From the NCBI RefSeq assembly GCF_020085105.1, contig NC_058044.1, forward strand, positions 27,842,206 through 27,906,205: 64,000 bases of DNA, read 5' to 3'. The translations under genes and the position numbers were made by a program. The notes under the pieces are model-generated. The model did not search any database, had not been told where the DNA came from, and worked only from the letters and a program-made list of their open reading frames with translations. Below, piece by piece: positions 32,042-44,774 of this stretch. How positions within the stretch are numbered: position 1 is the stretch's first letter; each line of letters starts with the position of its first letter. Source of the DNA: Siniperca chuatsi (lineage: Eukaryota; Chordata; Actinopteri; Centrarchiformes; Sinipercidae).

Positions 32042-32496
32042 TTTTGCATTCCCTCGCAATATGTTTTAACATATCTAACATCATAACATTTTGATTAACA
32101 TCTTCATTGCTCCACACTGAAACGGCTGTTATAGTGTAAAGTGGGAAAATCCATGTAGCAGTACAGTGAGCAGGATGAAGCTTTTCTCAGTTCCTGCCAG
32201 CGTCACTAGAGGGCGCCATAAAGACATAAAAGAGGTGAAACCACATCACTGTTCAATTTGTTTCTTATCACTTGCCAGCAAGCAAACTTTGCACTACTTT
32301 TGAGTTGTGGGGGGAGAGTGGATAGTTCACTAAGCATGTGTGTGTGCATATGTACTCTATACAGTACATATACATGTGCAGGTTATCTTAGACAAGCTGG
32401 GGCAGCATACAGAGCACTTATCCCACAGTCTGATACTTACCATTTAAATAACTCAATGAAACAGAAAGATAAAGTCATCCAAAGGTAATTAGAAAT

Positions 32497-32557
<61 letters not shown>

Positions 32558-33048
32558 ATTTTCATGGTGTTTTATTCATGGTGTGAGACAGCTTAGGCCT
32601 TGCTCTGCTGTTATCTGGTGGCCTCCTACTCCTCCTCCACCACAATGGCTCCTGCTACCACATTCATCAACTTGACACCGCACACACACACAGACACACA
32701 CTTTTCTCCCTCTCACTCCACACTATCCCATCCCCTGTTCTCTCTTTCCCCCTCTATATGTCTTTCCACTCCACATTTCTCCAGCTACATTTCTTCACCT
32801 TATTACTCTCTGAGAGCGAAAGAGACTGAATGATTCTTCTAACTCATCTCCCACTCTTTGTGACACATCATTTGTCGTTCTGATTAGAGCCCATAACGGT
32901 GCCTCTGGAGTGTGTGCAAGGCTTATGGTGTGTGTGTGTGTGTAAGTGTTTGGCTACAGGAGGAAACTGGCTGTCATTAACTTGGACTTATGGCTGGCTC
33001 GTTGTCTGTGCTGCTGACAATCTCCTGAGCGCTGGGGAGCAAGAAGAC

Positions 33049-33091
<43 letters not shown>

Positions 33092-33269
33092 CATGAGGCC
33101 TTTTACCTGCCACCTGCCCTGTGCAATAATTAAATTAGTTGGGTTAGACTTTCCACTAAAGAAATTATGTGTTTTTGCTGCAAAAATCAGCAATGTCACT
33201 TTTGCACTGCAAATTTGTAAGTCATCTAGCTTTTTAGCCATGCTAGCAACAGTCGGTCAGGTTGGTCCA
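32042..33269. other. Single-copy flank after the tandem array
   Basis: No gene recognised. (GT)n then (GA)n at 32493-32551, and (GT)n at 33048-33090. A short 'gcatgtgtgtgtgcatat' stretch and a C/T-rich patch lie at 32690-32800. Confidence 0.5.
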
Positions 33270-33425
33270 CCACTTTGGTCTAGACTAAAGTATCTCAACA
33301 ACTACTGGATGGATTGTCAAGAATTGTGGTTCAGACATTCATGTCCCGCTTAGGATAAATTATTATCACTTTGGCGATGCCTAACTATTCACCTAGCACC
33401 ATCATCAGGTCAAAATAATTTACAG
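33270..33425. repeat. Dispersed fish repeat fragment
   Basis: Shares 'ttggtctagactaaagtatc', 'tactggatggattg' and 'tggttcagacattcatgtcc' with 53030-53605. Members of this family are common in percomorph intergenic DNA; class unknown to me. Confidence 0.6.
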
Positions 33426-34430
33426 CGTGTCCCAGATCCCAGCCCGTTCTCTTCAATCTGAGTGCAAATAACACAACTTTACACTTTCAAATTGTGTGCA
33501 GTGTATACAACAAAGTCCAATTTGGCGTGCCGGTGATTTGCCAATACCAGGCTGGACTTCCATTGTGCAGAGACAGTGTGTCATTTTACCAAGAGTGTCC
33601 AACTGCAGCACCTCAGACCTCCATCCTCAGACCATACTCTCCTCAGGCCCCTCTCATGCAGGAATTATTGCGACCCGATGGCTGATGCAAGATATCAGTA
33701 ACAGAATATATTAATAATAATAATAATATTATAATTATAATAAGGATCAGGAAAATGACAAAGAAAACCTATGGCGTTTTAGTTAAGTAGTTAGTTGCTG
33801 ATCTCAGGCGTACAGGTTGTATGCAGTAAACTGCAAGCTAATGTTAGCTAACTCGCTAACCTGTATGGGAAATTATGGTAGTAAGCTAATAGGCTAGCAG
33901 TGGCAGCCGGCAGTGCAGCCCTTGTGTTACGAAAGTCAGAGCAAACTTTTAAATTAGTTAGGCCTTGTAGATCTGAGTGAAGATTCAGTAACTGGATTGC
34001 TCATTTCGTGCCTCAAATTTGTTCAGAAACAGATTTTGGTGGACAGAACCCTACTACTCATGCTTGCCCCATTGGCTCACAGAACTAGGGGCCTCTCCTC
34101 CCACCGGGCACGATCCTGGGGAAATGAAGGCTCGCTAGCTACACTAGCTAATGCTGACAGCCAGAAACAAACATCTACGATCCATTGTCCGTTTGATAAT
34201 CTAAACAAAGAACACATTTTCTTGCGGTGGCCTTTCTAAAATGAGCAGTGGTGAAAGTTAGCATATTTTGTTATGATCAAGGAGTTGATAAGCAGACAGC
34301 TAGCTAGCATAGCGCGCTAGCTAGTTGAAAAGTTGTCCGAACAAAACAAATGATGGATGGAGCGTGAGTTGTTTGTGTACCACCCCATCCCCCTTATAAT
34401 ACCATGAAGTGATTCGCTGAATCAAAAAAT
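33426..34430. other. Intergenic, no gene seen
   Basis: Contains a (TAA)n-like patch at 33708-33740 and several gctagc/gttagc-rich stretches. Nothing coding is supported. Confidence 0.45.
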
Positions 34431-34607
34431 AGTAGTCACCTGGATGTAACTCCAGTTCTGCGTAGCCCTCTAATTGGCTTCGCATTGCTCGTCTCCCATT
34501 CATTGCTTGTCTCCCTTTGAAATTCACAACCAGGACTAGCTGGGCTTGTGGTTAGAGGGCTACGCGCATACTCACAGAACTGGAGTTACATTCAGGTAAC
34601 TACTACT
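34431..34607. repeat. Foldback (hairpin) repeat
   Basis: The left arm agtagtcacctggatgtaac tccagttctg and the right arm cagaactggagttacattca ggtaactactact are inverted complements, as are the inner cgtagccctctaa and ttagagggctacg. This is a hairpin-forming MITE-like element. Half of it recurs at 59206-59255. Confidence 0.8.
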
Positions 34608-35364
34608 TCTATTTTGTATGTGCGCTGCTCTCTAATGGGCTTCGTTATTAGTTAAAACCTAAGGCGAAGGCCAAGGGATGAGATGTACTTCCAGCTGGGC
34701 CCGAAACAACTTTAGTCCAAACCTTGCCAAAATATCAAGAAACGACAGCAGTCCAGCAAAAGCTGGGTGTTACCAAAAAGCACCTCAGTCTGCTACAGAT
34801 GAGGTCCCCACCCAGAAAGTGCACCAAGCAACCGAATGAGACACAGAATCTGCAGTCATGTTCCTGAGATATGACTGCACAAAGGTCAAGGTGGAAGACC
34901 AGGAGGCGACAAATGTTCTCCACTGACACACCCCTGAAAAGCACCACAGCCAGCGGACGTGATGCCCTTCATGTAGTGTGTCCTCAGGTCCTCCGGAGGA
35001 GGAGCGTGATCCTTCGCCTCATAACTCCTGCTTCGCAAATCCTGTGAGCGAGCCGCTGCACAAACAGAGGGGCCCCTTGAGCCCGACTGCTGTGGCAGGC
35101 AAACAGCCCGTTGGGCTTCCTGACAGACCACCGTGCGCTCCACAAAACAGCCCAGAGCGTGCAGTGGACACAAGGTGTCAGTGTGAGGGGAAAAGAAGCC
35201 TTCAGGCAAATGACCCTAGACCTGAATGAAGAGGTGATAACTTTGGGCTGAAAGGACGGGTTCAGACGCAGTGCCACCGACCCCGTCGGCGCTGACAGAC
35301 ATACAAGACTGCACAGACAGGGTGCACAGGTCCCCTGCCCTCTTGGCAGACGCCAAAAGGCAAG
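34608..35364. other. Intergenic, possible continuation of the foldback family
   Basis: Opens with a further 'ctctctaatgggcttcg' variant of the foldback motif. GC-richer than its surroundings, with no reliable frame on either strand. Confidence 0.4.
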
Positions 35365-35580
35365 GCAAGGGTCGTTCTCTAATCAGAAGATCGGCGGTTC
35401 GATCCCAGCTCCCCCCAGCCAGTGTGGGCCCTTGGGCAAGATACTGAATCCCAAATTGTGTGTGTGTGTGAGTTAATTTCTTTGCACTGATGAGCAGTTG
35501 ATACCTGCCATCAGTAAATGACATGTAGTGTAAAGTGCTTTGAGTGGGCGAAAGGTGTATACAACTACAGTCCATTTACC
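35365..35580 (+). mobile_element. tRNA-derived SINE
   Basis: B-box-like ggttcgatccc at 35396-35406 preceded by a tRNA-like segment, then a body with gggcaagatactgaatccc and gtgctttgagtgggcgaaag, ending tccatttacc. This body/tail combination is familiar from fish SINEs. Confidence 0.75.
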
Positions 35581-36780
35581 ATTTAGTTTTGGTGACTAAA
35601 CCAAACTGAGCCTCGCTGGTGACGTCATGCCAGTCAAGATGATGCGTGGCACAGTATTTGGATGCATCTGCTCTCCACAGAAGTTAATGGGAAGGGTTGG
35701 CGTATCGCCTGCACACAAAATTGGCATATGCACTGCACGCAATTTGAAACTGTAAAGTCGTGTTATTTGTAAGCAGGTTTTGAGTATGTAGTGTGTTCAC
35801 ACTGGAAAAATGACCAAATGAAGCATACTCAAACAAGACAGCATGCATGCTAAATAGTCGATTTTCGAGCTGCTCAGAGCTGGAATTTTCTTTAATAAAT
35901 TCTGGGTGGTGGCGAAACAGCTCCACAAAGATCTTAGAAAACAAAAAAAATACATTGCATGTATTGTATCATTAGTGGTATGACAACTTTAGCCTTTCAA
36001 ACGTGTGGACGTGTGTTTATGATGCATGCCTACAGTGAGCTCGCCCCAGGCTCCTGTTCAGAAATAGTTACAAAAATACAGAGAAATTTCCACAGTTCCA
36101 AGACAACAATCCATCATTTAGGTAGAGTAAATGTAATAGCTACATAGCCTACTCCAAATATTTTACCAACCTGTTCAAGAGCAGTAACGTGACAGCTGTG
36201 TCTGCCCTCAGTCCCGTCTCTCAGCGCTGTCCAACAAGGAAAAGCTAAAGCTACACCAATGGTTATCCGTGTTTGTCCTCGCCATCGATCGCTTTCTTTT
36301 TTTTTTACATTAATCCTTCCTCTGAAGGATGACTTTCTTTTAATAATGATTATTTTTTGGTACTTGGTACTACGGTTGCCCCAGAGCCATGAGAGAGTTG
36401 CACCATCTCCATTCAATTTCAATACAAGTGACTTTATTGGCATGACTGCATACAATACAATGTTGCCAAAGCATATTAACACAAACTATACAATCATAAA
36501 CAAAATAAACAATAAACAATTCTCAATAATAAACATTCTCTCCAATGGACCTTTTTTTTTTACAGCAATGGCGGATCGCAGAGCTCTCTACATGGCTCTG
36601 GATTGTTCCCTGCTTCCTGGTGAGCCAGCAGGGAATGTCAGATATAAAAACTCCGGTTTACTGCCAATTAGAGATTTACCTGCCGGCGATAGGCTTAATC
36701 AGCATTATGTGAACTTGTTTGGCAAGGGCTTGAATGTAACGGACGTTCATTTATATGTTAAAGTCCCGCACTCTAGCTTT
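35581..36780. other. Intergenic
   Basis: No gene supported. 36410-36480 (caatacaagtgactttattg gcatgac) looks like a dispersed fish repeat. 36566-36780 has an open frame starting MADRRALYMALDCS with no recognised homology and no splice or polyA context. Confidence 0.4.
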
Positions 36781-36895
36781 AAACATTATACCTGCTAAAC
36801 ATCAGCATGTTAGCATTGTCATGGTGAGCATGTTAGCATTTAGTACAGCCTCACAGAGCTGCTAGCATGGCTGTAGACTCTTAGTCTTGTTCATT
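36781..36895. repeat. Dispersed fish repeat fragment
   Basis: acctgctaaacatcagcatg and gagctgctagcatggctgta match the tail of the family also at 53460-53605. Confidence 0.65.
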
Positions 36896-38939
36896 TTATT
36901 ATTTTAATATTCTCCTTACTGCTCTTGCTTGACATACTACTAATTCTAATTTTGAAAGGTAATAATTTTAGCAATTTATCAAGTGAAAATACCAAATACT
37001 TACTAGTTTTAGCCTCTCAAATGTGAAATGGTGTTACATTTTTATAATAAATATATAATAAATTCATATACAATAAATATATAAAAATATGTTTTGGGTG
37101 TTTTTGTCTGTTGGAAGAAATTCCTTGAAACTCTGGTAATGTACGATCGGAATTTGTCATTGGAATTTGACATTTTATACAATAAATGATTAATTGAAAG
37201 GAGCAGCAGAATTAGTGATAAAGAAAATTGTTGTTTCTTACAGCCCTGCAGCTACGCTCGTCTGATTGGATTTGTGTAGGGAGACGATGAGTTTCAATCT
37301 TCCAGGCTGCTGGTACTATCAACAGTTGCTCTACTTTTTCACACTAGTAATGAACACCTCAACATTGCGCTGTCTGGAGATGTTAAGGTGTGTGCTTGGG
37401 GGTGGATTGTAGCAAACACCTACAACTGCAGCATCCCCCCTCCACCCCTTCACTCTCCATCTTTCTCCTGTCCTTCATCCTCCTTCTTCCTCTCGTTTTT
37501 CTGTCCTGGGTGGTGTCGCTACTGAACATGAGTAATGATATTGTCATCTCTGTTAGTCTCCATTTATCAATGTCAGATGGGAAGCAGGAGTGTGGTGGAT
37601 ATGTGTGTGTGTGTGTGTGTATGTGTGTGTGCACGTGTGTGTGTGTGTGTGTGTGGTGGGTGGAGGGTAGAGAATCGAGGAGAAACAAGGCAGCTAGGGA
37701 GAGCGGAAAGGAAAGATGTAGCAGGAATATGAGGAGAGGAGGTAGATGAAGGTTGCCATGACGAAGAGGAGGGATGAAGAAAAGGGGCGTGGTTGACAGA
37801 GGATGAGGAGTGCGTTTGAATGGGAAAAAGATGAATTACAACAAACATGTCCTGGCCCTACGTGTGGTCTGTCTGTCTTTCTGTCTGTCTGCTGACACCA
37901 ACAGGGAGCCCATGATTCATCGTCTATATTACTGCGAGACAGAATTAAGCCTCTGCTCTTTAGCATATGCAAGTCTAATTATGCAAATTAGGTCTGTTAG
38001 ACAAAACATTACTGCAGCAGTTAGTCAGTCTGGTTTTAGGTGCTACTTGAATGTGTGTGCATTTGTCTCAGTCAGTCTTGAGACCCTGAAATGAAATAAA
38101 ATTACTGCTCGTCAGCTAGCCAGGCAAGTATTGGTGTTGTTGTGTACGGAGCCCAGAAATGGACAATAACCACTAACCAGCTGATGAAATAATAAAGTTT
38201 TTTTTACTCTTCTTCCCCATGTTTTTCCCTAAAGGAAAAACATTTCCTTTTCATCACCACCTTTCCAGTTTTCCCTATGTTAATGAGATGGACATGTCCA
38301 TGCATGTCCAGAGCAGTGACTGGTCCAGGGTTTGTGTGTGTGTGTTTGTGTAACATTAATGGAGACTGGAGATGACTGTGTGGCTAGGTAGCTTAACTAA
38401 AAAACAACTGGTGGCTAAACAAACTGAGCACCATCCTTTTCAGCTAGCTACATGTTTAAGCTAACTTTCATCATAAAACTACAACATTTGTTTATCATCC
38501 ATATACTGTGCTCAACTTAAGCATTTTAGCCAGCAGGCTAACCGTTAGCTAGGTAGCGATACTTGGAAGTTCACAGACACCCTACTTCTATCTTTATAAC
38601 ATTAGCTTCATCTTCAAGTGCTCGCCTAGCCTTCACAATGGGAAGAAGTCTTGGACTTTATTGTGTTACCCTTGACATTTTGTAGATGTGTGTGATTTAA
38701 TATTTTCTTATAAAGTCAAACTAAACTAAAAACTTTCAAGTAGTGTTAGCTAGCTAACTTTGTTAACGTTTGCTTGCTGAATGTTTTTGTTATATTTGTA
38801 TTCAGTTATTTTTTTTACTTTTGTGATAACCTTTTACTACATTTTGTCCGTTTCAGGGCTCCACAGTTGTGGTCTATTGACTGGACTAACAAATGAACCC
38901 AATGAACAACAAAAACTTTCATTTGATATGATCAGCGAG
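36896..38939. other. Intergenic region downstream of maml3
   Basis: Contains GT-rich microsatellites (37601-37654, 38330-38352), a (TCTG)n patch (37868-37892) and a candidate conserved block at 37895-38030. No coding gene. Confidence 0.45.
37895..38030. promoter_or_regulatory. Candidate conserved non-coding element
   Basis: Low-repeat, balanced-composition block between microsatellites. It has catatgcaagtctaattatg and an octamer ATGCAAAT (37981-37988) with overlapping homeodomain-type TAATTA/AATTAG cores. The look resembles vertebrate developmental enhancers; no conservation data are available here. Confidence 0.3.
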
Positions 38940-41446
38940 AACATTCTCTCTTTATTGTATCTTTTTGAAAAAAAAAAGGCTTTTGTAATTCTCTTTTGTT
39001 AACATTTCAGAATTCTGTACAGGATAAAAAGAAACAAGCACTGCTTAAGAACAGAGTCAAATCTCAAACTAGAAAAAATAAATGAAAAAAAAATCCAAAA
39101 AAGAGAGGTTTACAATACAAATTAGTAGTAAGACATTGTCTGAAGTGCAATGGCATAGCTCAGATGGGTTAAACGTGAAACCAAAAAACGTCAAAATAAA
39201 AATACTTCTCTATTTTCCAACAAACAGTAAATTCTTTACAGAGTAGAGACTGTATTATCTGATGTATTTAAACCTGTAAAAACATATTTACAAATAGCCA
39301 TTATCTTTTATATACTTTTTCTCATAATCACATATATGTCAGCACCAGTAAAAAAAAAACAAATAAAATAAAACAAAGAACATCAACAACAACAATTTTT
39401 GTTAAAATGTTGTCTACAGACTTGGTCCCGGTACATAATGATATTTGGAGGAAGCTTCCTTTCTCTTCCTGAAGGGATTTCAAACCAAATCATGAACCCT
39501 TACTTTGAAGAAGACAAGGTCACAGAGGCTGACCTTAACACTGAGAAGTGTTTCTCTACCTTCCTGCCTCCAGTTTGGAGTGGTAAACCTCAGGTGTTTT
39601 CCTACACACAACCTCCATTTCACTGGTCCGACACTGAATTTTTATTTGATCCTGCCTGGAGTACTGGAGCGGTATCAAGGTTTTGGAAGCATGAGCAGTG
39701 GAGCCACTGAAGTGGTGAGTGCACCACTGCATTTCCGACACAAGGAAGGCTCAAACAATCCAAGAGTTTATCTAGAGACAGGGTTTTTATTTATTTGACC
39801 ATCTCCCTCTGATAAAACTGGGGGACGCTACAACCCTAAACACCTGTTTTCCCTTAACCTTCAGACTCCACACAGTGAGACGGAGGACTTCTACTCCCCA
39901 GACATGACAAAATAAAAGTACAGAACCTCATTCGTGGGTGCTACCAAATGCAGCAACCCTTACAGGATGATGGGCGTGGTGGTTTAAGTTTGTAGTTAAA
40001 GGGTTGGATTATACAACATCAACAACCATGAGAACAAATGTGTTGATGGCAAGGAGTTAGTTTACAGAGAAGAAGGCTTTTTGGTTTGTTGATTACAGCA
40101 TCATCCTTCAAACTTTCACTCTGATGAGAGCTAAATACAAAGTAATGCACGCACAAACACGCTTTCATTCATCTTTTAACCAAGATTACAAAACAGTAAG
40201 AGAAGTAAGGTGTTATCTTACCAACGACTACTCTATTAAAACCTATTCGACACATATTTATTACTCAACCATTAAAAGAGTGGACAGCTTGTTGACGATG
40301 AATGAAAGCCATTAGGCCTGAAGTAAAGCCTATAGTTTACTTAAGTAAGCTCAGAGAAGGGGAGACACTGACTTCAGTGGAAGCACTGATTGTTTTGATG
40401 CTAACTGGCGCTAACCTTGTCACTCTTTAAGCCCAATCATCTGTCTGGAGTTTCTCTACTGTCTATAAAACAAACTCAAGGCTTAGCAGTGGTTCATTTT
40501 CCTAGTAAAGCGTTGGAAGGGGACAACTCGTATTTCTTCACAGTAGTGTTACAGTACAGCACAGTTACGTTCTAGTTTGGAGCGAGGGCGTTCTATAGCT
40601 GCGGTACAAGAAAAGCCACGATGTAAAGCAGGGCTACGGTGATTGACAAGTAGCTGTGTCACAATGGAAGGGAAGGCTGTGCTGCGACGGGAGGACAAAC
40701 AGATTTTCAAAAGACAACACAAACTAAAAGAAAGGCTAATTTAAACTTTTTTTTTTCCTTTTAATCGACAAAGACACAACCAGCATCATTGTTAGACATA
40801 AAACACAGCAACAAACAAAACAATGTGGGTGGACTTTCAATGAGCTTTTTTTTTTTTCCTTAAAAAGAAGAAGTCACTTGTGGTGCTTGAATACATTCAG
40901 TGCCCAGCGATCATTTTGCTTTGTGTCAGCCTGATGCATGTGATGTGGTTTGTGTCACACAGGCAGAAGGTTTAATGTAATATTAGCTCTGTTAGCTGCC
41001 TCTCACACATCCGCTCATCCTCCCGGGTTGATGCTTGTTTGTCTGTTTGTCTATGTGTGTGCATGAGCTTTTAAGTCCAAGTGCTTGCTTTAGCTGCCTA
41101 TTCTCTCCTTCTTTCTCAGATTTTCACCCTCTGTCTTCCTCTACATGTGTACCCTTCATCCACAGCCACACACAGGAAATGAAACCCCCCAAAAAAACGG
41201 CACCAGGTCGGTTGCCTAGCAAAAGCACTAGAGGGCAGAGTGAGCTTGGGTGGCACAATAGAGGAACATCATTTGTTCTGTTGTGATGTTCACAATTTAA
41301 ACACAGAAAAGAGTGTTGAGAGTGAGGAACGAGTCTCTGGAGAGAGGGTGGGAAAGACAGGAGGAGAGAGGGAAGGAGGATGAGAGAGAGAGATCAAGTG
41401 AAGAGAACAAAGTGAGAGAGTGCGAGGGAGACAGATTTGTGTGTGT

Positions 41447-41503
<57 letters not shown>

Positions 41504-42039
41504 GGGGGCACAAATCTAAGAGAGGAAATGGGAGCGCTGAGAGTGCTTTCTACTCCCTTCAGCTCCTCACATAGTTGAGAGATCTGAAGCACTGAGCTGG
41601 GTGGCACAAACACACAAACACAAATAAATTGCTGTCTTGAGAACAAGTCTTCCTTCCCCTTCATCAGTCTGCAGTGTTCAATCAGCCCCTGCTGAAGCTC
41701 GGGCTCAAAGCGCTGCTGTGTAAACGGGGCTCACTTTCAAACACTGGAACACAATTTATTCCATGGAGAAAAAAGGGAAACTAATGAAACACACCTCTTA
41801 ATCTCTATATTGGTTTTTCATTAATATGCACGAGACATAATGATCGCTCTCTCCATCTCACACTCACACACACAAAACATAACACAACTAATTTATAACC
41901 TTGCTCATGTTTTACAAAACAAAAACATGCCAGTCCACATCATGTCATCCTTTATGTTTTACTTTCTCAGGTTTTAACATTTGTCCTACTTTAATGTTTA
42001 GTTCATCCAGTAAAAACTCATCTCCAGTGTCCCCGTTGG
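38940..42039 (-). other. maml3: maml3 3' untranslated region (inferred)
   Basis: About 3.1 kb between the maml3 stop codon and the polyA signal. AT-rich, with few repeats apart from a (GT)n at 41438-41498 and short A/T runs, and no coding frame that I trust. A long 3' UTR is usual for Mastermind genes. The exact end and any splicing are inference. Confidence 0.5.
38951..38956 (-). terminator. maml3: maml3 polyadenylation signal (minus strand AATAAA)
   Basis: tttatt on the plus strand gives AATAAA on the minus strand, followed by gagagaatgttctcg and then a T/GT-rich stretch (tttttgttgttc). This is the likely 3' end of the Mastermind-like transcript. Confidence 0.5.
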
Positions 42040-43139
42040 CTATTGACTCGGGAAAAACTCCTCCATCCAACCATCGTTTGAGTCCAGCTCCGCCCCTGAG
42101 CCATCACCCAATCCGAAGGCTCCTCCCCCTGAGGGCCCGCCCCCATACCCATAGGATGACATGTCCTGATTGGCTGTCCTCTGGTAGCCCGGTGGCTGAC
42201 CTCCAACCCCGACTCCCCCTGGTCCGTAGGGTCCACCTCCTCCTCCCCCTGCCCCTATTCCAGGCCCCCCGGGGCCTGGCCCAAACCCTCCCATCCCAGT
42301 CATCCCCTGGCCCATCACCCCCTGGTTCATCCCCTGGTTCATGACCATGGGCCGGGGCTGGTTGGTCCTGGGCTGACCGCCCATGTGAGGGGCCATCATT
42401 GGGCCGCCCATACTGGCCGCTGGGTTGCCCACTCTGGGGTCCATCCCCTGGCTCATCCCCTGGCCTGGGCCCTGAAAGTGTTGCTTGGCCATGCGCGGGG
42501 GTTGACCCGGCTGCATCCCATAACCCTGGGCAGAGCTGAACCCCACCATGTCTCCTCCCCCTCCTCCTGTAGTCCTTCCGACTCCTCCCCCCATGGCCTG
42601 CAGACTCTGTCCTTGCTGCTGTGGCCAGCCGCCCCCCGCCATTCCCCCGCCTCCTGCTCCCAGCATGCTTTGCAGTCTCTGTGCTTGGGCTTTAGCGTTG
42701 GGAGGGCCTTTGAGAGGTTGCTGAGCCATGGAGCTCATTAACATCCCCTGTCCCCCATACCCCCCAGCTCCACCACCTCCAGGGCCTCCGGGCATACCTC
42801 CGACCCCAGGACCTGCACCTGCCTGCCGGGGTGGCCCTCCAGCGGGGTTGTGCTGCGGTGGAAGACCCATAGAGGCTTGGACACTTTGGCTCTGGTGCTG
42901 CTGCTGCTGGTGAATCATTTGGCTCATGGAGGGGTTGATCCCATACAGGGAACCCTGGTTGGACCCCTGGTTGCCGTAGGGTAAGCCCATGTCAGTTTGG
43001 GGTCCCACGGAGCCCCCCTGGCCCTGAACAGAACTCATCTGGACCATCTGCTGCTGGTTCTGCTGCTGCTGTTGTAGGAGACGGGCGGCTCGAATGTTCT
43101 GGAGAGCTTGGCTCCTGGATGCCAGATCCTGAGGAGGAC
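42040..43139 (-). CDS. maml3: maml3 last coding exon (Mastermind-like, Notch co-activator)
   Basis: Acceptor ctctcctag, then GPPQDLASRSQALQNIRAAR, LLQQQQQNQQQ and about 340 residues rich in Gly, Met, Pro and Gln, ending DSNDGWMEEFFPSQ and a stop at 42042-42040. The 'PQD.A.RSQALQ..R..RLL' start after a 'YQG' exon end is the Mastermind-like pattern. These proteins bind the Notch intracellular domain and CSL in the nucleus through an N-terminal helix (not in this window) and recruit p300/CDK8 through the disordered Gln-rich remainder. The exon begins in phase 1 and joins the exon at 44693. Compared with mammalian family members the tail is unusually rich in Gly (GPGGPGIGAGGGGGG). Symbol chosen over maml1/maml2 because naa15 lies nearby. 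Confidence 0.85.
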
Positions 43140-44692
43140 CTAGGAGAGAAGAAGAAACAGAGGAGTTAAAAGCAGAGAACAGAGACAATGGAGTTGAGAA
43201 AGAATTAGAGAGGCATATGGAGACCGAAATCACAAAGGAGCTAGACTTTCGTAAAAGAGCTTTGGAGCCTGTATGCTAGATCCACTTAAATCACCAAATG
43301 GCACATAAGATCGATCTAATAAGACAGCGCTGAGGCAAAGATTTATGTTCCGTGACAACCTGTTTACTCTGGAAACGAATGCTTCCCTCCCAATTTACTT
43401 CAAATCCAACCACACTAAAATAAATCTAAACACACTAAAGCGCCAGCACCTCACTTCCCCACTTTTTCCTATTAGAGGATCTGTAGTGGCAGAGCAGAGG
43501 AGGTCTACTAGCATAGAAATGGCTCTAAATCCTCCAATAAACCCACCTCTGACATCATTTCATTAATCCCTCACCTCACAGCTCGGACTGGAACTGTAAC
43601 AGAGGAGTCAGAATGAAGAGGCTCACACACTCAAGACTCAAGTAAGTAAGTAGGGAGTGAGCAGAGTTGGAAGTAATGAAACATGACAAAATAGTCACAT
43701 CTATTCCACATGTCATGTAAATATAAATAAGTACAGCGAGTGTGATTATGTTGTAATTGCAGATGATACTAGCGCAATCATTGCTTTCAAATCACTGATA
43801 CGCTGCTAGATAGCTGAACTAACAGGCATATTTCTAGGCCAGAGTTTTATGCTGAAGCCCCCTCTTCCTCTCCACATTATCTCCTAGACTTGCAGACAGA
43901 CTCTCTGATGGCTATAAATGGCTTTCGACTTGACTCTCCTCCTCCCTCTCTGTATTTTTCTTCCTCTCCATCATCCTCTCACCCACTCATCTCTCTCTTT
44001 CTCTTCCCAAGCTCTCCTTCTACCGACAAGACCATCTACCTATTCCTCTAGTTGCCAACCTCCCCCCTCTCTCCCCCTCTCCCATTTCCCTTCTCTCATC
44101 CATCTCTCTGACTTCACCGGAACTCTGGGGGATCCAGGACAGACAAGTTGCCGTGGTAACAGGCAGAGCAGGAATATTCTTTTTTTTTTTTAGAGAGAGA
44201 GAGAGAGAGAGAGAGGAGAAAGAGGCTGAAGAGCATCTGAGCGCCAACTGATGTATCTGACAGACAGACAGAGAGGACAAGGTTTGGTTTCAGGGTGATG
44301 TTCAGTCAGCGCTGCTGTTTGCATACATGTTTTTATGTGTTTGTGTGTATATCTGTCTCTGAATATGGCAGAGAGTGAACTGTAAAATCTGTTAAATGTC
44401 TGGCGCTCTACCATGTATACCATACTTGTCGCCGACCAAGTATGCATATGTGATTGCAAGCCTTTTTTGTGTAACCATCTGGATGCTCTACAAGGAACTA
44501 GAAACTGATTTCCCAAAAATCCATTTACTAAGGTATGTCATGTCATCAATAAAATGCTGAAGAATTTAGGTCAGGTCTTGCCTTGTTTATTAGAAAATTT
44601 ATTGGAGTGATGCCATTCTTATGTTTTTGCACATATTGTGTATATTGTTAGATTGCGCAGATGAAATGAATGCATGTGTTTGTGTGTCTCAC
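43140..44692 (-). other. maml3: maml3 intron before the last exon
   Basis: About 1.55 kb with C/T-rich stretches (43920-44110) and a (GA)n run at 44192-44218. No exon signal seen. Confidence 0.6.
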
Positions 44693-44774
44693 CTTGGTAC
44701 TGACTGACTTGGGGGTATGGATTCCTCTGGCCCTGGCCCATCTGTCTGGGGAGATGCTGCTGCTGCTGTTGGAG
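44693..44774 (-). CDS. maml3: maml3 penultimate coding exon (82 bases)
   Basis: Acceptor gtgtgtag, then LQQQQQHLPRQMGQGQRNPY and PQVSQYQ followed by a single G before donor gtgaga. The phase-1 end matches the GT start of the last exon to make the Gly of 'YQGP'. The 'HL.RQ...QRNPYP.Q.V.Q.QG' signature is typical of Mastermind-like proteins. The acceptor lies within a (GT)n run that supplies its pyrimidine-poor tract, an unusual context. Confidence 0.85.

Noticed and set aside
35365-35580. tRNA gene
   Set aside because: Only a tRNA-like B box at the head of a SINE body; no cloverleaf could be completed.
36259-36798. 179-residue plus-strand frame
   Set aside because: Passes through a T run and a dispersed repeat; no splice, polyA or family support.
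42018-42741. Plus-strand Pro/Ser/His-rich frames over the maml3 last exon
   Set aside because: Antisense of the GC-rich, Gly/Gln-coding exon, which has matching splice sites and phase on the minus strand.
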